Positions 7,423 through 15,740 of a DNA stretch of 38,001 nt are shown here, one piece after another (within the stretch, counting starts at the first letter, position 1; every line of letters starts with the position of its first letter). The DNA lies in assembly GCF_019396355.1 (NCBI RefSeq), contig NZ_JAHKRK010000054.1:1-38001 (forward strand), in the 5' to 3' direction. Below the pieces are notes generated by a model that was not told the origin of the DNA, ran no database searches, and saw only the letters and a list, made by a program, of their open reading frames with translations. Made by a program: the position numbers and the translations under genes. The stretch comes from Pseudonocardia nigra (GTDB taxonomy: Bacteria > Actinomycetota > Actinomycetes > Mycobacteriales > Pseudonocardiaceae).

Positions 7423-8922
7423 GTGCCCGCCACGCTGCGCAGCCTCGTGGAGGACCGCGCGCTGGGCCTGCGCCCGGCGTGCGGCGCCGAGCTGCTCGAC
7501 CGCGCCGTCAGCTGGGTGCACATCAGCGAGCTGCCCGACCCGGCCGCATACCTCGACGGGGGCGAACTGCTCCTCACCACAGGGATAGGTCTGGGCGAGG
7601 GCACCGACCACGCCGCGTTCGTCCGGAAGCTCGTCGACCGCGACGTCGCCGGCCTGGGGTTCGGCACGGGACTGAGCCACGCGGCCGTGCCCGCCGCACT
7701 GCTCGCGGCTGCCCACGCGCTCGGCCTGCCGCTGCTGGAGATCCCGGAGCGCACCCCGTTCATCGCGATCAGCAAGGCGGTGTCGGCCGCGCTCGCCGCC
7801 GACGCGTACGCCGAGGTGGTGCGCAGCGACGAGGCGCAGCGCGCGCTGACCGCCGCCGCGCTCGAACCGGACGGGCCGGTGCGCGTGCTGCACCGCCTGG
7901 CCCAGCGGCTCCACGCGTGGGTGCTGCTGCTCGACGCGTCCGGCGCGCCGGTGCACGCGGTTCCGGGGACCGCAGGCGAGCAGCTCCCGGACCTGACCGC
8001 CGAGGTCGAACGCATTCGCAGGCACCGAGGCCGCACCAGCGTGACCGTCACCGGACGAGGGGGTCAGGTGGTGCTGCAGCCGCTGCGCGTGCAGGGCCGT
8101 GGCCTGCTCGCGGCGGGCCGGGCCCGCGGGTTCGCCCCCGCCGACATGCAGATCATCGGGTCGGCCGTCTCGCTCCTCACGCTGCTGCACGCCGGGCCGT
8201 CCACGCTCGACGCCGGGGGCCGCGCCCTGCGCACCGCGCTGCTGCGGATGGCGCTCGCCGGCGGGACCGACGCGGTGCGCCCGATCGTCGCCGCCCTGAC
8301 CGGGCCGCTGCCGGCCGCGCCGTTGCGCGTCGTCGCCGTGACCGGGCGCGCCGACGCGCGCCGGGAGCTGCTCGGGGTGCTGACGGTGGCGGAGCAGCCC
8401 GCACCGTTCGCGGCCGAGCTCGACGACGCCGTGGTCGCGCTGGTCGACACCGAGACCGACTCGGTGGCCCGCCTCGCGGCCGTCGCCGCGCAGCACCCGG
8501 GCGTGGCCGTCGGGGTGTCCGAACCGGTCGGCGACGACGCGGTCGAGCGCGGGCACCGGCAGGCGCGCCGGGCCGCGGAGGCGGCGCTGCGCAGCGGCTG
8601 CGGCGTGCGGCACTTCGCCGACCTGGCCGGCACCGCGCTGCTCGACCTGGTGCGCCCCGCCGAAGCCGCCGCGTTCGCCGAGGCCCTGCTCGCGCCGCTG
8701 GCCCGGCACGACGCCCGACACGGCGGACAGCTCGTCGCGTCACTACGGGAGTGGCTGGCTCACCACGGCCAGTGGGAGCCCGCCGCCGACCGGCTCGGCG
8801 TGCACCGCCACACCCTCCGCAAGCGGATGCGCCGGGTGGAGGCGCTCACCGGCCGCACCCTCGACTCCCCCGGCTTCCGCGCCGAACTCTGGCTCGCCCT
8901 CCAGCTCACCCCCGACCCCTGA
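7423..8922 (+). CDS. PucR-family transcriptional regulator
   Basis: The 499-aa product starts at a GTG preceded by GGAGGAAC. The N-terminal part is a PucR domain: VSWVHISELPDPAAYLDGG followed by ELLLTTG at residues 29-54, and GIPLLEIP-like packing near 107. The C-terminal 60 residues form the PucR-type helix-turn-helix: LREWLAHHGQWEPAADRLGV with HRHTLRKRMRRVEALTG. The middle is a GAF/GGDEF-like region without recognisable catalytic residues. PucR regulators commonly control purine, ureide or amino-acid catabolism and often activate divergent operons. Its position suggests control of the Mo-hydroxylase-pxp operon. The inducer is unknown. Confidence 0.9.
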   Translation: MPATLRSLVEDRALGLRPACGAELLDRAVSWVHISELPDPAAYLDGGELLLTTGIGLGEGTDHAAFVRKLVDRDVAGLGFGTGLSHAAVPAALLAAAHALGLPLLEIPERTPFIAISKAVSAALAADAYAEVVRSDEAQRALTAAALEPDGPVRVLHRLAQRLHAWVLLLDASGAPVHAVPGTAGEQLPDLTAEVERIRRHRGRTSVTVTGRGGQVVLQPLRVQGRGLLAAGRARGFAPADMQIIGSAVSLLTLLHAGPSTLDAGGRALRTALLRMALAGGTDAVRPIVAALTGPLPAAPLRVVAVTGRADARRELLGVLTVAEQPAPFAAELDDAVVALVDTETDSVARLAAVAAQHPGVAVGVSEPVGDDAVERGHRQARRAAEAALRSGCGVRHFADLAGTALLDLVRPAEAAAFAEALLAPLARHDARHGGQLVASLREWLAHHGQWEPAADRLGVHRHTLRKRMRRVEALTGRTLDSPGFRAELWLALQLTPDP

Positions 8923-8924
8923 CC

Positions 8925-9158
8925 CGCGAATCGGCACAAAGTGGCGCGCGAGTCGGCACGACCTGCCGCGAGCCGGACGACGAGCGCCCGCGAGTCGGGG
9001 TCCGCGTGCGCGCGAGTCGGGCGATCCGTGCGCGCGAACGCGGACCCGTGGTGCCGAGATGCGTTTCCGCATCGTCAGAACGACGAAAGCTGCCACCTCG
9101 TGGCGATCCGCCGAGAAGCTCTCCGCGAGTCGCCCGTTCTCGACCCGCGAGTCGCCCG
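8925..9158 (+). repeat. Cluster of CGCGAGTCG(GGC/CCC) repeats
   Basis: The 237-nt gap between the PucR gene and the convergent aminotransferase gene holds about seven copies of CGCGAGTCG or near copies, at roughly 8925, 8946, 8967, 8988, 9012, 9124 and 9147. The last two are followed by CCCGTTC or CCCGGTT and are inverted relative to the tandem array at 10499-10586. No open reading frame with a ribosome-binding site is seen. The array may act as a weak terminator between the convergent genes or simply be a genome-wide intergenic repeat. Confidence 0.6.
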
Positions 9159-9159
9159 G

Positions 9160-10407
9160 TTAGGCGACCGCGTCCAGGGCACCGCGGACGGCGTCGGTGA
9201 GCAGGTCGAGGTGCTCATCGGTCAGGGTGAGCGGCGGCGAGACGGCCAGCGCGGAGATCATCGGCCTGATCAGTACGCCGCGCTCCCGGGCCGCGGCGGC
9301 CACCTTCGCCGGCAGCGCGGCGTCGGCGGCCCGCCGCTCCGGGTCGATCTCCAGCGCGCCGAGCACCCCCGTGCCGCCGCGGACCTCCGACACGAGTGGG
9401 TGGTCGCCCAGCGTCCGCAGCGCGGCGTACATGCTCCCCTCGAGCTCGCCGGCGCGCTTGAGCAGACCCTCGTGCTCCATCACGTCGAGGTTCGCCAGTG
9501 CCGCGGCGCAGGCCGTCGGGTGGCCGGAATACGTCGCCCCGTGCCGGAACGGCGGCGCACCCGCCTCCCAGAACGGGGCCGCGACGCGCTCGTGTGCCAC
9601 CACGCCGCCGAGCGGCAGGTACCCGCTCGTGACGCCTTTCGCGAACGTGATCAGGTCGGGCTCGATGCCGAACCGGTCGACGCCGAACCAGTCGCCGAGC
9701 CGACCGAACCCGCAGATCACGCTGTCGGCGACGAACAGCACGCCGTGCTGGGCGCAGATCTCGCGGACCCGCTCGATGTACCCCGGCGGCGGGGGCAGCA
9801 CGCCGCCCGCGCCGATCACCGGCTCGACGAAGAACGCGGCGACCCGCTCGGGGCCGAGCCGCTCCAGCTCCACCTCCAGTGCGGTGGGGTCGTCGTAGGC
9901 GACCTGCACGACGTCCGGGACGAACGGGCCGGCCAGCCGGTTCGGCGGCATCCCGGCCAGGGACGTGCCGAAGCCGTAGGTGCCGTGGTAGGCGTGCTCG
10001 CGGCTGATCAGCACGGTCCGCTCGGGCGCGCCGCTGCGGGCCCAGTACTCGCGGGCGATCTTGGCGGCGGTGTCGATCGCGTCGCCACCCCCGTTGACCA
10101 GGAAGATCTTCGCGCCGGGCACCGGGGCCAGCTCGGCGAGCCGCCGGGTGAGCTCCCGGGCCGGGCGGTTGGTGACATCACCGAAGGTCTGGTACGTCGC
10201 CAGCTCGCGCATCTGGCGCGTCACGGCCTCGGTGATCTCGGCGCGGCCGTGCCCGACGTTGACGTTCCACAGGCTGGCCGTGGCGTCCAGGTAGCGGCGG
10301 CCCGCGTCGTCCCAGAGCCAGACGTCCTCGCCGCGCGTGATCACGAACTCGGCGTCGCGCACGGCGCCCATGGCGGCGAAGGGGTGCCAGAAGGCGGTGT
10401 CGGTCAT
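9160..10407 (-). CDS. Class III (omega-amino acid type) PLP-dependent aminotransferase
   Basis: The 415-aa product is a full-length fold-type I, class III aminotransferase. It has WLWDDAGRRYLDATASLWNV near the N-terminus, the FLVNGGGDAIDTAAKIAREY block, the aspartate of FVADSVICGFGRLG, and the PLP lysine in TFAKGVTSGYLPLGG. HGATYSGHPTACAAALANL also matches the family. The usual ADE before VI.GFGR is ADS here, a small deviation. Relatives convert omega-amino acids or diamines to semialdehydes, using pyruvate or 2-oxoglutarate as acceptor. An omega-amino acid is what ring-opening of a lactam would give, so a link to the PxpABC operon is attractive but inferred. The gene is flanked on both sides by GGGCGACTC-type repeats in opposite orientation. 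Confidence 0.9.
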   Translation of the reverse strand: MTDTAFWHPFAAMGAVRDAEFVITRGEDVWLWDDAGRRYLDATASLWNVNVGHGRAEITEAVTRQMRELATYQTFGDVTNRPARELTRRLAELAPVPGAKIFLVNGGGDAIDTAAKIAREYWARSGAPERTVLISREHAYHGTYGFGTSLAGMPPNRLAGPFVPDVVQVAYDDPTALEVELERLGPERVAAFFVEPVIGAGGVLPPPPGYIERVREICAQHGVLFVADSVICGFGRLGDWFGVDRFGIEPDLITFAKGVTSGYLPLGGVVAHERVAAPFWEAGAPPFRHGATYSGHPTACAAALANLDVMEHEGLLKRAGELEGSMYAALRTLGDHPLVSEVRGGTGVLGALEIDPERRAADAALPAKVAAAARERGVLIRPMISALAVSPPLTLTDEHLDLLTDAVRGALDAVA

Positions 10408-10498
10408 GGCGCCCGACAGTACCCACGCGCGTCAAGCCCTCTGGGTCGCACGAATCTCCCGGCTCGCGCAGGCCGGGCCGGGACCCGCCGCGAGGACC

Positions 10499-10586
10499 GG
10501 GCGACTCACCTGACCGAAGCGGGCGACTCGCGCGTCGGGAACGGGCGACTCACCTGTCGGGAACGGGCGACTCGCGGGTCAGGGGG
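10499..10586. repeat. Four tandem copies of a 22-bp GGGCGACTC repeat
   Basis: GGGCGACTC recurs at 10499, 10521, 10543 and 10565, exactly 22 nt apart. The following bases alternate between ACC-type (units 1 and 3) and GCG-type (units 2 and 4), and units 2 and 3 end in GTCGGGAAC. The last unit runs into the 3' end of the regulator gene at 10579. It is not a CRISPR because there are no unique spacers. Inverted single copies lie at 9124 and 9147 on the other side of the aminotransferase gene. Confidence 0.75.
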
Positions 10587-11727
10587 CGGCGGACTCCAGC
10601 GCGAGGAGGACCACCGCGGCGTCGGCGGGAACCGTGACGTCGCGGCCGGTGAGCTCCGCGAACCGGCGCAGCCGGTTGAGCACCGTGTTGCGGTGGCAGT
10701 ACAGCTCCCCCGCCACGCCCTGCACCGAGCCGGTGCGCGCGAACGCCCGCACCGTCTCCAGCAGCCGGTCCCGCTCGCGGGGGGCGGCGTCGGTGAGGCC
10801 GCCGAGCACGGAGTCGACCAGGTCGGCGGCGGTGTCGGCCAGCCGGGCGGAGGCGAGCGCGAGCCAGGCGTCGCGCAGTTCGCGCGGCCCGTCGACGGCG
10901 GGCAGCACGTCGACGATCTCGGCGGCGAGCCGGGCGCTGCGCGGCACGTTCGCCAGCCCGTGCGCGAGCGGGCCGACGCCGCACGGCACGCCGGCGAGCG
11001 CGGCCCGCACGGCCGCGCCCGTGCCGCCGCTCCACCGGGCGAGCAGCACGCTGTGCCGGCCCGTCGACTGCACGTGCACCATGCGGCCGCCGGACCCGAG
11101 CCGGTCCGCCGCCTGCCGCAGCAGCGCGGCCGAGGACGCCGAGGACGCCGCGACGAGCAGGTCGGCGTCCACGTCGACGTCGAGTGCGACGGCCAGCCGC
11201 GCCACCTCGTCCGGGTCGGGGTCCTCGCTGCCCAGCAGGGCCGCGACGAGCATCGTGCGCTCCCCCAGCCGCTCCCGCGCCAGCAGCGCGGCCTCGGCCT
11301 GGTAGCTCACCTGGATCTGGGTCGTGTAGTCCTCCACCACCGTCCACACGTCCTCGACGCGGGCCACGAGCAGCGGCTCGTCGCTGGGGTCGGCGCGCTC
11401 GCGCAGCCCTTCCCACAGCACCCGGAAGTCGAGCCGGACCGCGGTCAGCAGGTCGTTGAGCGGCACGCCCCGGCGCGCCCGGTCGCGTCCGATCGCCGCA
11501 CCGACGCCCACCAGCCGGTCCGGGACGGCGAGCCCCGCCACCCGTCGCAGCAGGTACTCGAACGTGAGGTCGGCGTCGGCCTCGATCCGCGCCTGCGGGA
11601 CGACCCCGCGCCCGTACGGCGGGATCGCCCGCACGCGCGTCACGAACGCCGCGACGAGGTCGTCGGCGTCGTTGCGCAGCCTGCCGACCAGAGCGATCCA
11701 GCGTTCCGTCTCCACTGCACGGGGCAT
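10579..11727 (-). CDS. PucR/CdaR-type helix-turn-helix transcriptional regulator
   Basis: The 382-aa product has an N-terminal all-helical region (ALVGRLRNDADDLVAAFVTRV) resembling RsbR/PucR-associated sensor domains. A central GGDEF-like CdaR region follows, then a C-terminal HTH_30 domain: ETVRAFARTGSVQGVAGELY followed by CHRNTVLNRLRRFAELTG. It differs from the first PucR gene in lacking the PucR N-terminal domain. A TAGATT hexamer ends seven bases before the ATG at 11727, so a leaderless start there is likely; a GTG two codons upstream (11733) is the alternative. It is divergent from the urease-like operon across 94 nt and is its most likely regulator. Confidence 0.85.
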   Translation of the reverse strand: MPRAVETERWIALVGRLRNDADDLVAAFVTRVRAIPPYGRGVVPQARIEADADLTFEYLLRRVAGLAVPDRLVGVGAAIGRDRARRGVPLNDLLTAVRLDFRVLWEGLRERADPSDEPLLVARVEDVWTVVEDYTTQIQVSYQAEAALLARERLGERTMLVAALLGSEDPDPDEVARLAVALDVDVDADLLVAASSASSAALLRQAADRLGSGGRMVHVQSTGRHSVLLARWSGGTGAAVRAALAGVPCGVGPLAHGLANVPRSARLAAEIVDVLPAVDGPRELRDAWLALASARLADTAADLVDSVLGGLTDAAPRERDRLLETVRAFARTGSVQGVAGELYCHRNTVLNRLRRFAELTGRDVTVPADAAVVLLALESAAP

Positions 11728-11821
11728 TTGCACAATCTACGCCGCACTTTTCGTGGCGCCTTCGTCTTCCAGCAGGACCCTCGCACCCGGATCCTGTGCC
11801 GATGCCGAACGAGGACCGGCT

Positions 11822-12400
11822 ATGCATCTGACGCCACGCGAACAGGAGCGGCTGCTGCTCGCGAGCGGCGCCGACCTGGCCCGACGCCGGCTCGCGCGCG
11901 GCGCCAAGCTGGGCGCGCCGGAGGCGATCGCGCTCGTGTGCGACGAGATCTGCGAGCTGGCCTGGGACGACGTGCCCTACGCCGAGGTCGTCGAGCGGGC
12001 GCGCCAGGTCGTGGCGCCCGACCGGCTCGTCGACGGCGTGCCGGCGGCCGTCCCGTCGCTGCAGGTGGAGGCGCTGTTCCCGCACGGGTCCGTGCTCGTG
12101 CACGTCGACGCGCCGTTCGGTCCGCCGCCCGCCGACGGCCCCGGTGCCGTGCGCCCCGCCGCAGGCGAGGTCACGCTGGCCCCCGGCCGCGAGCGGGCCA
12201 CCGCGGTGCTGCGCAACACCGGCCCGCTGCCGATCTGGGTGTCCTCGCACGTGCCACTGGACCGGCTGAACTCCGCCCTGGACGTCCGCGCCCCCGAGGG
12301 CGCCCGCTACCGGCTGGACGTCCCGGCGGGCACCGCACTGCGCATCGACGCCGGCGCCGAGCGCGAGGTCGCCGTCGTCCGGATCGGAGGCCCGGCATGA
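11822..12400 (+). CDS. ureAB: Urease-like fused gamma-beta subunit
   Basis: The 192-aa product is a fusion. Residues 1-100 or so match the urease gamma subunit: MHLTPREQERLLL, ARRRLARGAKLGAPEAIALV, and DGVPAAVPSLQVEALFPHGS. Residues from about 115 match the beta subunit: GEVTLAPGRERATAVLRNTG, PIWVSSHVPLDRLNSALD, and YRLDVPAGTALRIDAGAERE. The beta part stops at VAVVRIGGPA, earlier than normal beta subunits, so the usual C-terminal tail is missing. Gamma-beta fusions are known in bona fide ureases. The start has a GAGGA site eight bases before the ATG. The stop overlaps the ATG of the alpha subunit gene (ATGA). Divergence from true UreA/UreB and the lack of accessory genes make urea only one of several possible substrates. 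Confidence 0.85.
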   Translation: MHLTPREQERLLLASGADLARRRLARGAKLGAPEAIALVCDEICELAWDDVPYAEVVERARQVVAPDRLVDGVPAAVPSLQVEALFPHGSVLVHVDAPFGPPPADGPGAVRPAAGEVTLAPGRERATAVLRNTGPLPIWVSSHVPLDRLNSALDVRAPEGARYRLDVPAGTALRIDAGAEREVAVVRIGGPA

Positions 12401-14085
12401 CGACGATGGACCGCACCGGCTACGCCCGGCTCTACGGCCCCACCACCGGCGACCGGATCCGGCTCGCCGACACCGACCTCTGGGTCGAGGTCGAGGCCGA
12501 CGACACCGAGCCCGGCGAGGAACTGCTCGGGGGCTGCGGGAAGACCGCCCGGCACGGGGCGCTCGTGTCCAGCTCGGCCGACCGCGCGAGCGCGCTGGAC
12601 ATGATCGTGCTCGGTGTCGTGCTGCTCGACCCGGTGCTGGGCGTCCGCAAGACGAACATCGGCATCAAGGACGGCCGCGTCGTCGGAGTCGGCCGCGCGG
12701 GCAACCCCGACGTGCAGGACGGCGTCGACCTCGAGGTCGACGCGCACACCGCGATGATCACCGGCGAGGGCCTGATCGCCACCCCCGGGATCGTCGACTC
12801 GCACGTGCACCTGTCCAACGCGGAGCTGGTGCCCGCCGCGCTGTCGGCGGGCGTCACGACGATCGTCGGGATGGGGATCGGCGGGGTCTGGGACGTCGGG
12901 GCCAACCCCGGCTACAACCTGCACTCGCTCATCGCGGGCTGGGAGGGCGTGCCGATCAACGCCGCGTTCCTCGCCCGCGGTTCGTCGACCTCGGCCGACC
13001 TGCTGGAGCAGGCGGTGCTGTCCGGCTGCGGCGGGTTCAAGATCCACGAGGACTGGGGCGCCACGCCCGCGGTGATCGACACCTGCCTCGGCGTGGCCGA
13101 GGCCGCCGACCTGCCGGTGGCGCTGCACACCGACACGCTCAACGAGTCGGGTTACCTCGCCGACACCCTCGCCGCGGTCGACGGCCGCACCGTGCACGCC
13201 TACCACGTGGAGGGCGGCGGCGGGCACCCCGACCTGCTGTCGATCGTCGGCCGCGAGAACGTCCTCACCAGCTCGACGACGCCGACGCTGCCGCTCACCC
13301 CGTCGACGGTCGCGGAGCTCGGCCCGATGACGCTGACCGTGCACCGCGGGCACGCACACGTGCCCAGCGACTCGGCGATCGCCGCGAGCCGGATCCGCGA
13401 GCACGCGATCTCGGCCGAGAACTGGCTGCACGACCAGGGCGCGATCAGCATTGTCAACTCCGACGCGCTCGGCATGGGCCGGATCGCCGAGACCGCGCGC
13501 CGGACGTGGCAGCTGGCCCACGTGCAGGCCGCGCTCGCCGGCGAGACCGGCCCGGACGTCGCCAACAACGCTCGGGTGCTGCGCTACCTCGCCAAGCTCA
13601 CGCACAACCCCGCGGTGGCCCACGGCATCGCGGAGCACGTCGGGTCGATCCGGCCCGGGCGCCTGGCCGACATCGTGCTGTGGAACCCGGCGTGGTTCGG
13701 CGCCCAGCCCGACCTCGTGATCAAGTCGGGCTTCGTCGCGTGGGGCGCGGCCGGCTCCGGATCGGGTTCCACCCGGCTCACCCAGCCGCGGCGGATGCTG
13801 CCGTTCTACGGCGGGCTGGGCGCCGCGCCCGCCCGGCTGGCGCACGTGTTCGTCTCCGAGCAGTGCCTGGGCGACGCCGACGCGCACGCCGCGCTGCCGT
13901 CCGGGCGGAACTACTCCCCGATCGCCGGCAGCCGCGGCCTCGGCTCGGCCGACATGCTGCACAACACCGCGACCCCGAACGTCGAGGTGGCGCCGGAACC
14001 GGTGCCCGTGCGCGTCGACGGCCGGGAGATCGCCCTGCACCGCTCGCCCGTCCTGCCGCTGACCCGGCTCCACCACCTGGGGTGA
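12397..14085 (+). CDS. ureC: Urease-like alpha subunit (UreC paralogue)
   Basis: The 562-aa product aligns along the whole urease alpha chain from YARLYGPTTGDRIRLADTDL to the ADMLHNTATPNVEV block. All expected nickel ligands are present by alignment: H136 and H138 (DSHVH), the carbamylated lysine K215 (GGFKIHEDWG), H244 (ALHTDTLNESG), H270 (AYHVEGG) and D356 (NSDALGMGR). The catalytic flap is altered: the conserved CHH of ureases is V315-H316-R317 here, so the flap cysteine is lost while the histidine is kept. The glycine-rich loop after residue 155 is shorter and different. No ureD, ureE, ureF or ureG lies in the window. Function is therefore an amidohydrolase of the urease branch; urea hydrolysis is possible but unproven. 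Confidence 0.87.
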   Translation: MTTMDRTGYARLYGPTTGDRIRLADTDLWVEVEADDTEPGEELLGGCGKTARHGALVSSSADRASALDMIVLGVVLLDPVLGVRKTNIGIKDGRVVGVGRAGNPDVQDGVDLEVDAHTAMITGEGLIATPGIVDSHVHLSNAELVPAALSAGVTTIVGMGIGGVWDVGANPGYNLHSLIAGWEGVPINAAFLARGSSTSADLLEQAVLSGCGGFKIHEDWGATPAVIDTCLGVAEAADLPVALHTDTLNESGYLADTLAAVDGRTVHAYHVEGGGGHPDLLSIVGRENVLTSSTTPTLPLTPSTVAELGPMTLTVHRGHAHVPSDSAIAASRIREHAISAENWLHDQGAISIVNSDALGMGRIAETARRTWQLAHVQAALAGETGPDVANNARVLRYLAKLTHNPAVAHGIAEHVGSIRPGRLADIVLWNPAWFGAQPDLVIKSGFVAWGAAGSGSGSTRLTQPRRMLPFYGGLGAAPARLAHVFVSEQCLGDADAHAALPSGRNYSPIAGSRGLGSADMLHNTATPNVEVAPEPVPVRVDGREIALHRSPVLPLTRLHHLG

Positions 14086-14087
14086 CG

Positions 14088-15740
14088 ATGGAAGTCAACC
14101 TGCTCATCCGCAACGCCACGATCGTCACGATGGACGACGGTCAACCCCGCGCGCGGACACTGGCCGTCCACCACGGCCGCGTCCTCGCCCTCGATCCGGA
14201 CGGCCTGCGCGGGCGCACCGAGATCGACGCGCAGGGCGCCGCGCTGGTGCCCGGGTTCAGCGACGCGCACAACCACATGGCGTGGTTCGGCGCAGCCCTC
14301 GACGAGGTCGACCTCACCGGGCTCGGTGACCTCGCGACCCTCTACGACCGGGTCGCCGAGCGCGCCGCGACGCTGGCCCCGGACGCGTTCGTGATCGGCG
14401 CCGGCTACGACGACACCGCGATCGGCGGGCACCCGCACCGCCGGGAGCTGGACCGGGCCGCGGGCGGTCGCCCGGTGGTGCTCAAGCACCGCTCCGGCCA
14501 CGTCACCACCGTGAACAGCCCGGTGCTGGAGCGGATCGGCGTGCTGGACGGCTCCGCCGCGGTGCCCACCGGCGGCGTCGTGGTGCGCGACGAGTCGGGC
14601 GACCCCACCGGGACGCTCGAGGAGCAGGCGCAGAACCTCGTGAACGTGCTGCTGGTGCCGTTCGCGACGGGCGACCTGGCCCGCGCGATCGGCAAGGCGT
14701 CGGCCGTCTACGCCGCCGAGGGGCTCACGCACGTCACCGAGTGCGGCATCGGCGGCGGCTGGGTGGGGCGGTCGCCGCGGGAGCTCGCCGCCTACCAGCA
14801 TGCCAGGGCCGCCGGGGACCTCACCGTGCGGGTGCAGCTCATGCCGGTGGCCGACGTGCTGCACCCGCTCCCCGGCCACGCCGAGGACCCGGCCGGGATC
14901 GGGCTGGACCTCGGCCTGCGCACGGGATTCGGCGACGACCGGCTGCGCATCGGGCCGGTCAAGATCTTCCTGGACGGCTCCCTGGTCGCCCGCACCGCCG
15001 CGATGCTGCACCCGTTCTGCGACCGGCATTCGCACGGCTACTTCCAGGACGACCCCGACGAGATGCGCGCCCGCATTGTCGGCGCCCACGCGGCGGGCTG
15101 GCGGATCGCCGCGCACGCGATCGGTGACCGCGCCGTCGATCTGGCCCTCGACGTGTTCGCCGAGATGCAGCGGGTACACCCGCGCGCCGACGCCCGGCCG
15201 CGCATCGAGCACGCGGCCGTGACGACCCCGGAGCAGATCGCGCGGATGGCGCAGCTCGGTGTCACGCCGGTGCCGCAGCTGCGGTTCCTGTACGAGATCG
15301 GCGACACGATGGCCGAGGCCGTCGGACCGGAGCGGTCGGACGCGCTCTACCGCCACGGCAGCTTCCTGCGCGCCGGCTTGCGGGTGCCGGGCAGCTCGGA
15401 CCGCCCGGTCGCGTCCGGGGCGCCGCTGCTGGGGATGCAGTCGATGGTCGAGCGGTACTCGGCGTCCGGGGCCGTGCTCGGCCCCGACGAGCGCGTGGAC
15501 GCGAGCACAGCGCTGCGCGCCTACACCCTCGACGCGGCCTGGATCGCGGGTGAGGAGCACGAGCGGGGCAGCCTCACGCCCGGCAAGCTCGCCGACTTCG
15601 TGCTGCTGGAGGAGGACATCACGGCCGTGCCCGCCGACCGGATCGGGACGACCGGCGTGGTCGCGACGTTCGTCGGCGGCCGGTGCACGCACGGGGCAGA
15701 AGCAATGGGGCTCGCAGGACAGGAGGGTGAGGATGGCTGA
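14088..15740 (+). CDS. YtcJ-like metal-dependent amidohydrolase
   Basis: The 550-aa product is an Amidohydro_3/YtcJ-type member of the amidohydrolase superfamily. The metal-binding H61 and H63 are in PGFSDAHNHMAWFG. Later blocks are KIFLDGSL, AHAIGDRAVDLALD, RIEHAAV and PGSSDRPVAS, the last supplying the aspartate ligand. The C-terminus has the usual GSLTPGKLADFVLLEEDI return to the beta sandwich. Substrates of the family are varied (amides, imides, formamides, carbamates) and cannot be read from sequence. It starts two bases after the ureC stop and overlaps the transporter gene by eight bases, so it belongs to the urease-like operon and probably acts on the same compound or its product. Confidence 0.9.
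   Translation: MEVNLLIRNATIVTMDDGQPRARTLAVHHGRVLALDPDGLRGRTEIDAQGAALVPGFSDAHNHMAWFGAALDEVDLTGLGDLATLYDRVAERAATLAPDAFVIGAGYDDTAIGGHPHRRELDRAAGGRPVVLKHRSGHVTTVNSPVLERIGVLDGSAAVPTGGVVVRDESGDPTGTLEEQAQNLVNVLLVPFATGDLARAIGKASAVYAAEGLTHVTECGIGGGWVGRSPRELAAYQHARAAGDLTVRVQLMPVADVLHPLPGHAEDPAGIGLDLGLRTGFGDDRLRIGPVKIFLDGSLVARTAAMLHPFCDRHSHGYFQDDPDEMRARIVGAHAAGWRIAAHAIGDRAVDLALDVFAEMQRVHPRADARPRIEHAAVTTPEQIARMAQLGVTPVPQLRFLYEIGDTMAEAVGPERSDALYRHGSFLRAGLRVPGSSDRPVASGAPLLGMQSMVERYSASGAVLGPDERVDASTALRAYTLDAAWIAGEEHERGSLTPGKLADFVLLEEDITAVPADRIGTTGVVATFVGGRCTHGAEAMGLAGQEGEDG

Noticed and set aside
10499..10586. CRISPR array
   Set aside because: The 22-nt units are contiguous and there are no unique spacers or cas genes.
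12307..14076. Long minus-strand open frame opposite ureC
   Set aside because: It has no ribosome-binding site and its Arg/Gly/His-rich composition is typical of antisense frames in GC-rich coding DNA; ureC on the other strand is clearly real.
8941..14085. A single plus-strand frame open for about 1700 codons
   Set aside because: Only the last 562 codons (ureC) are coding. The upstream part is antisense to the aminotransferase and second PucR gene and is open because of GC content.
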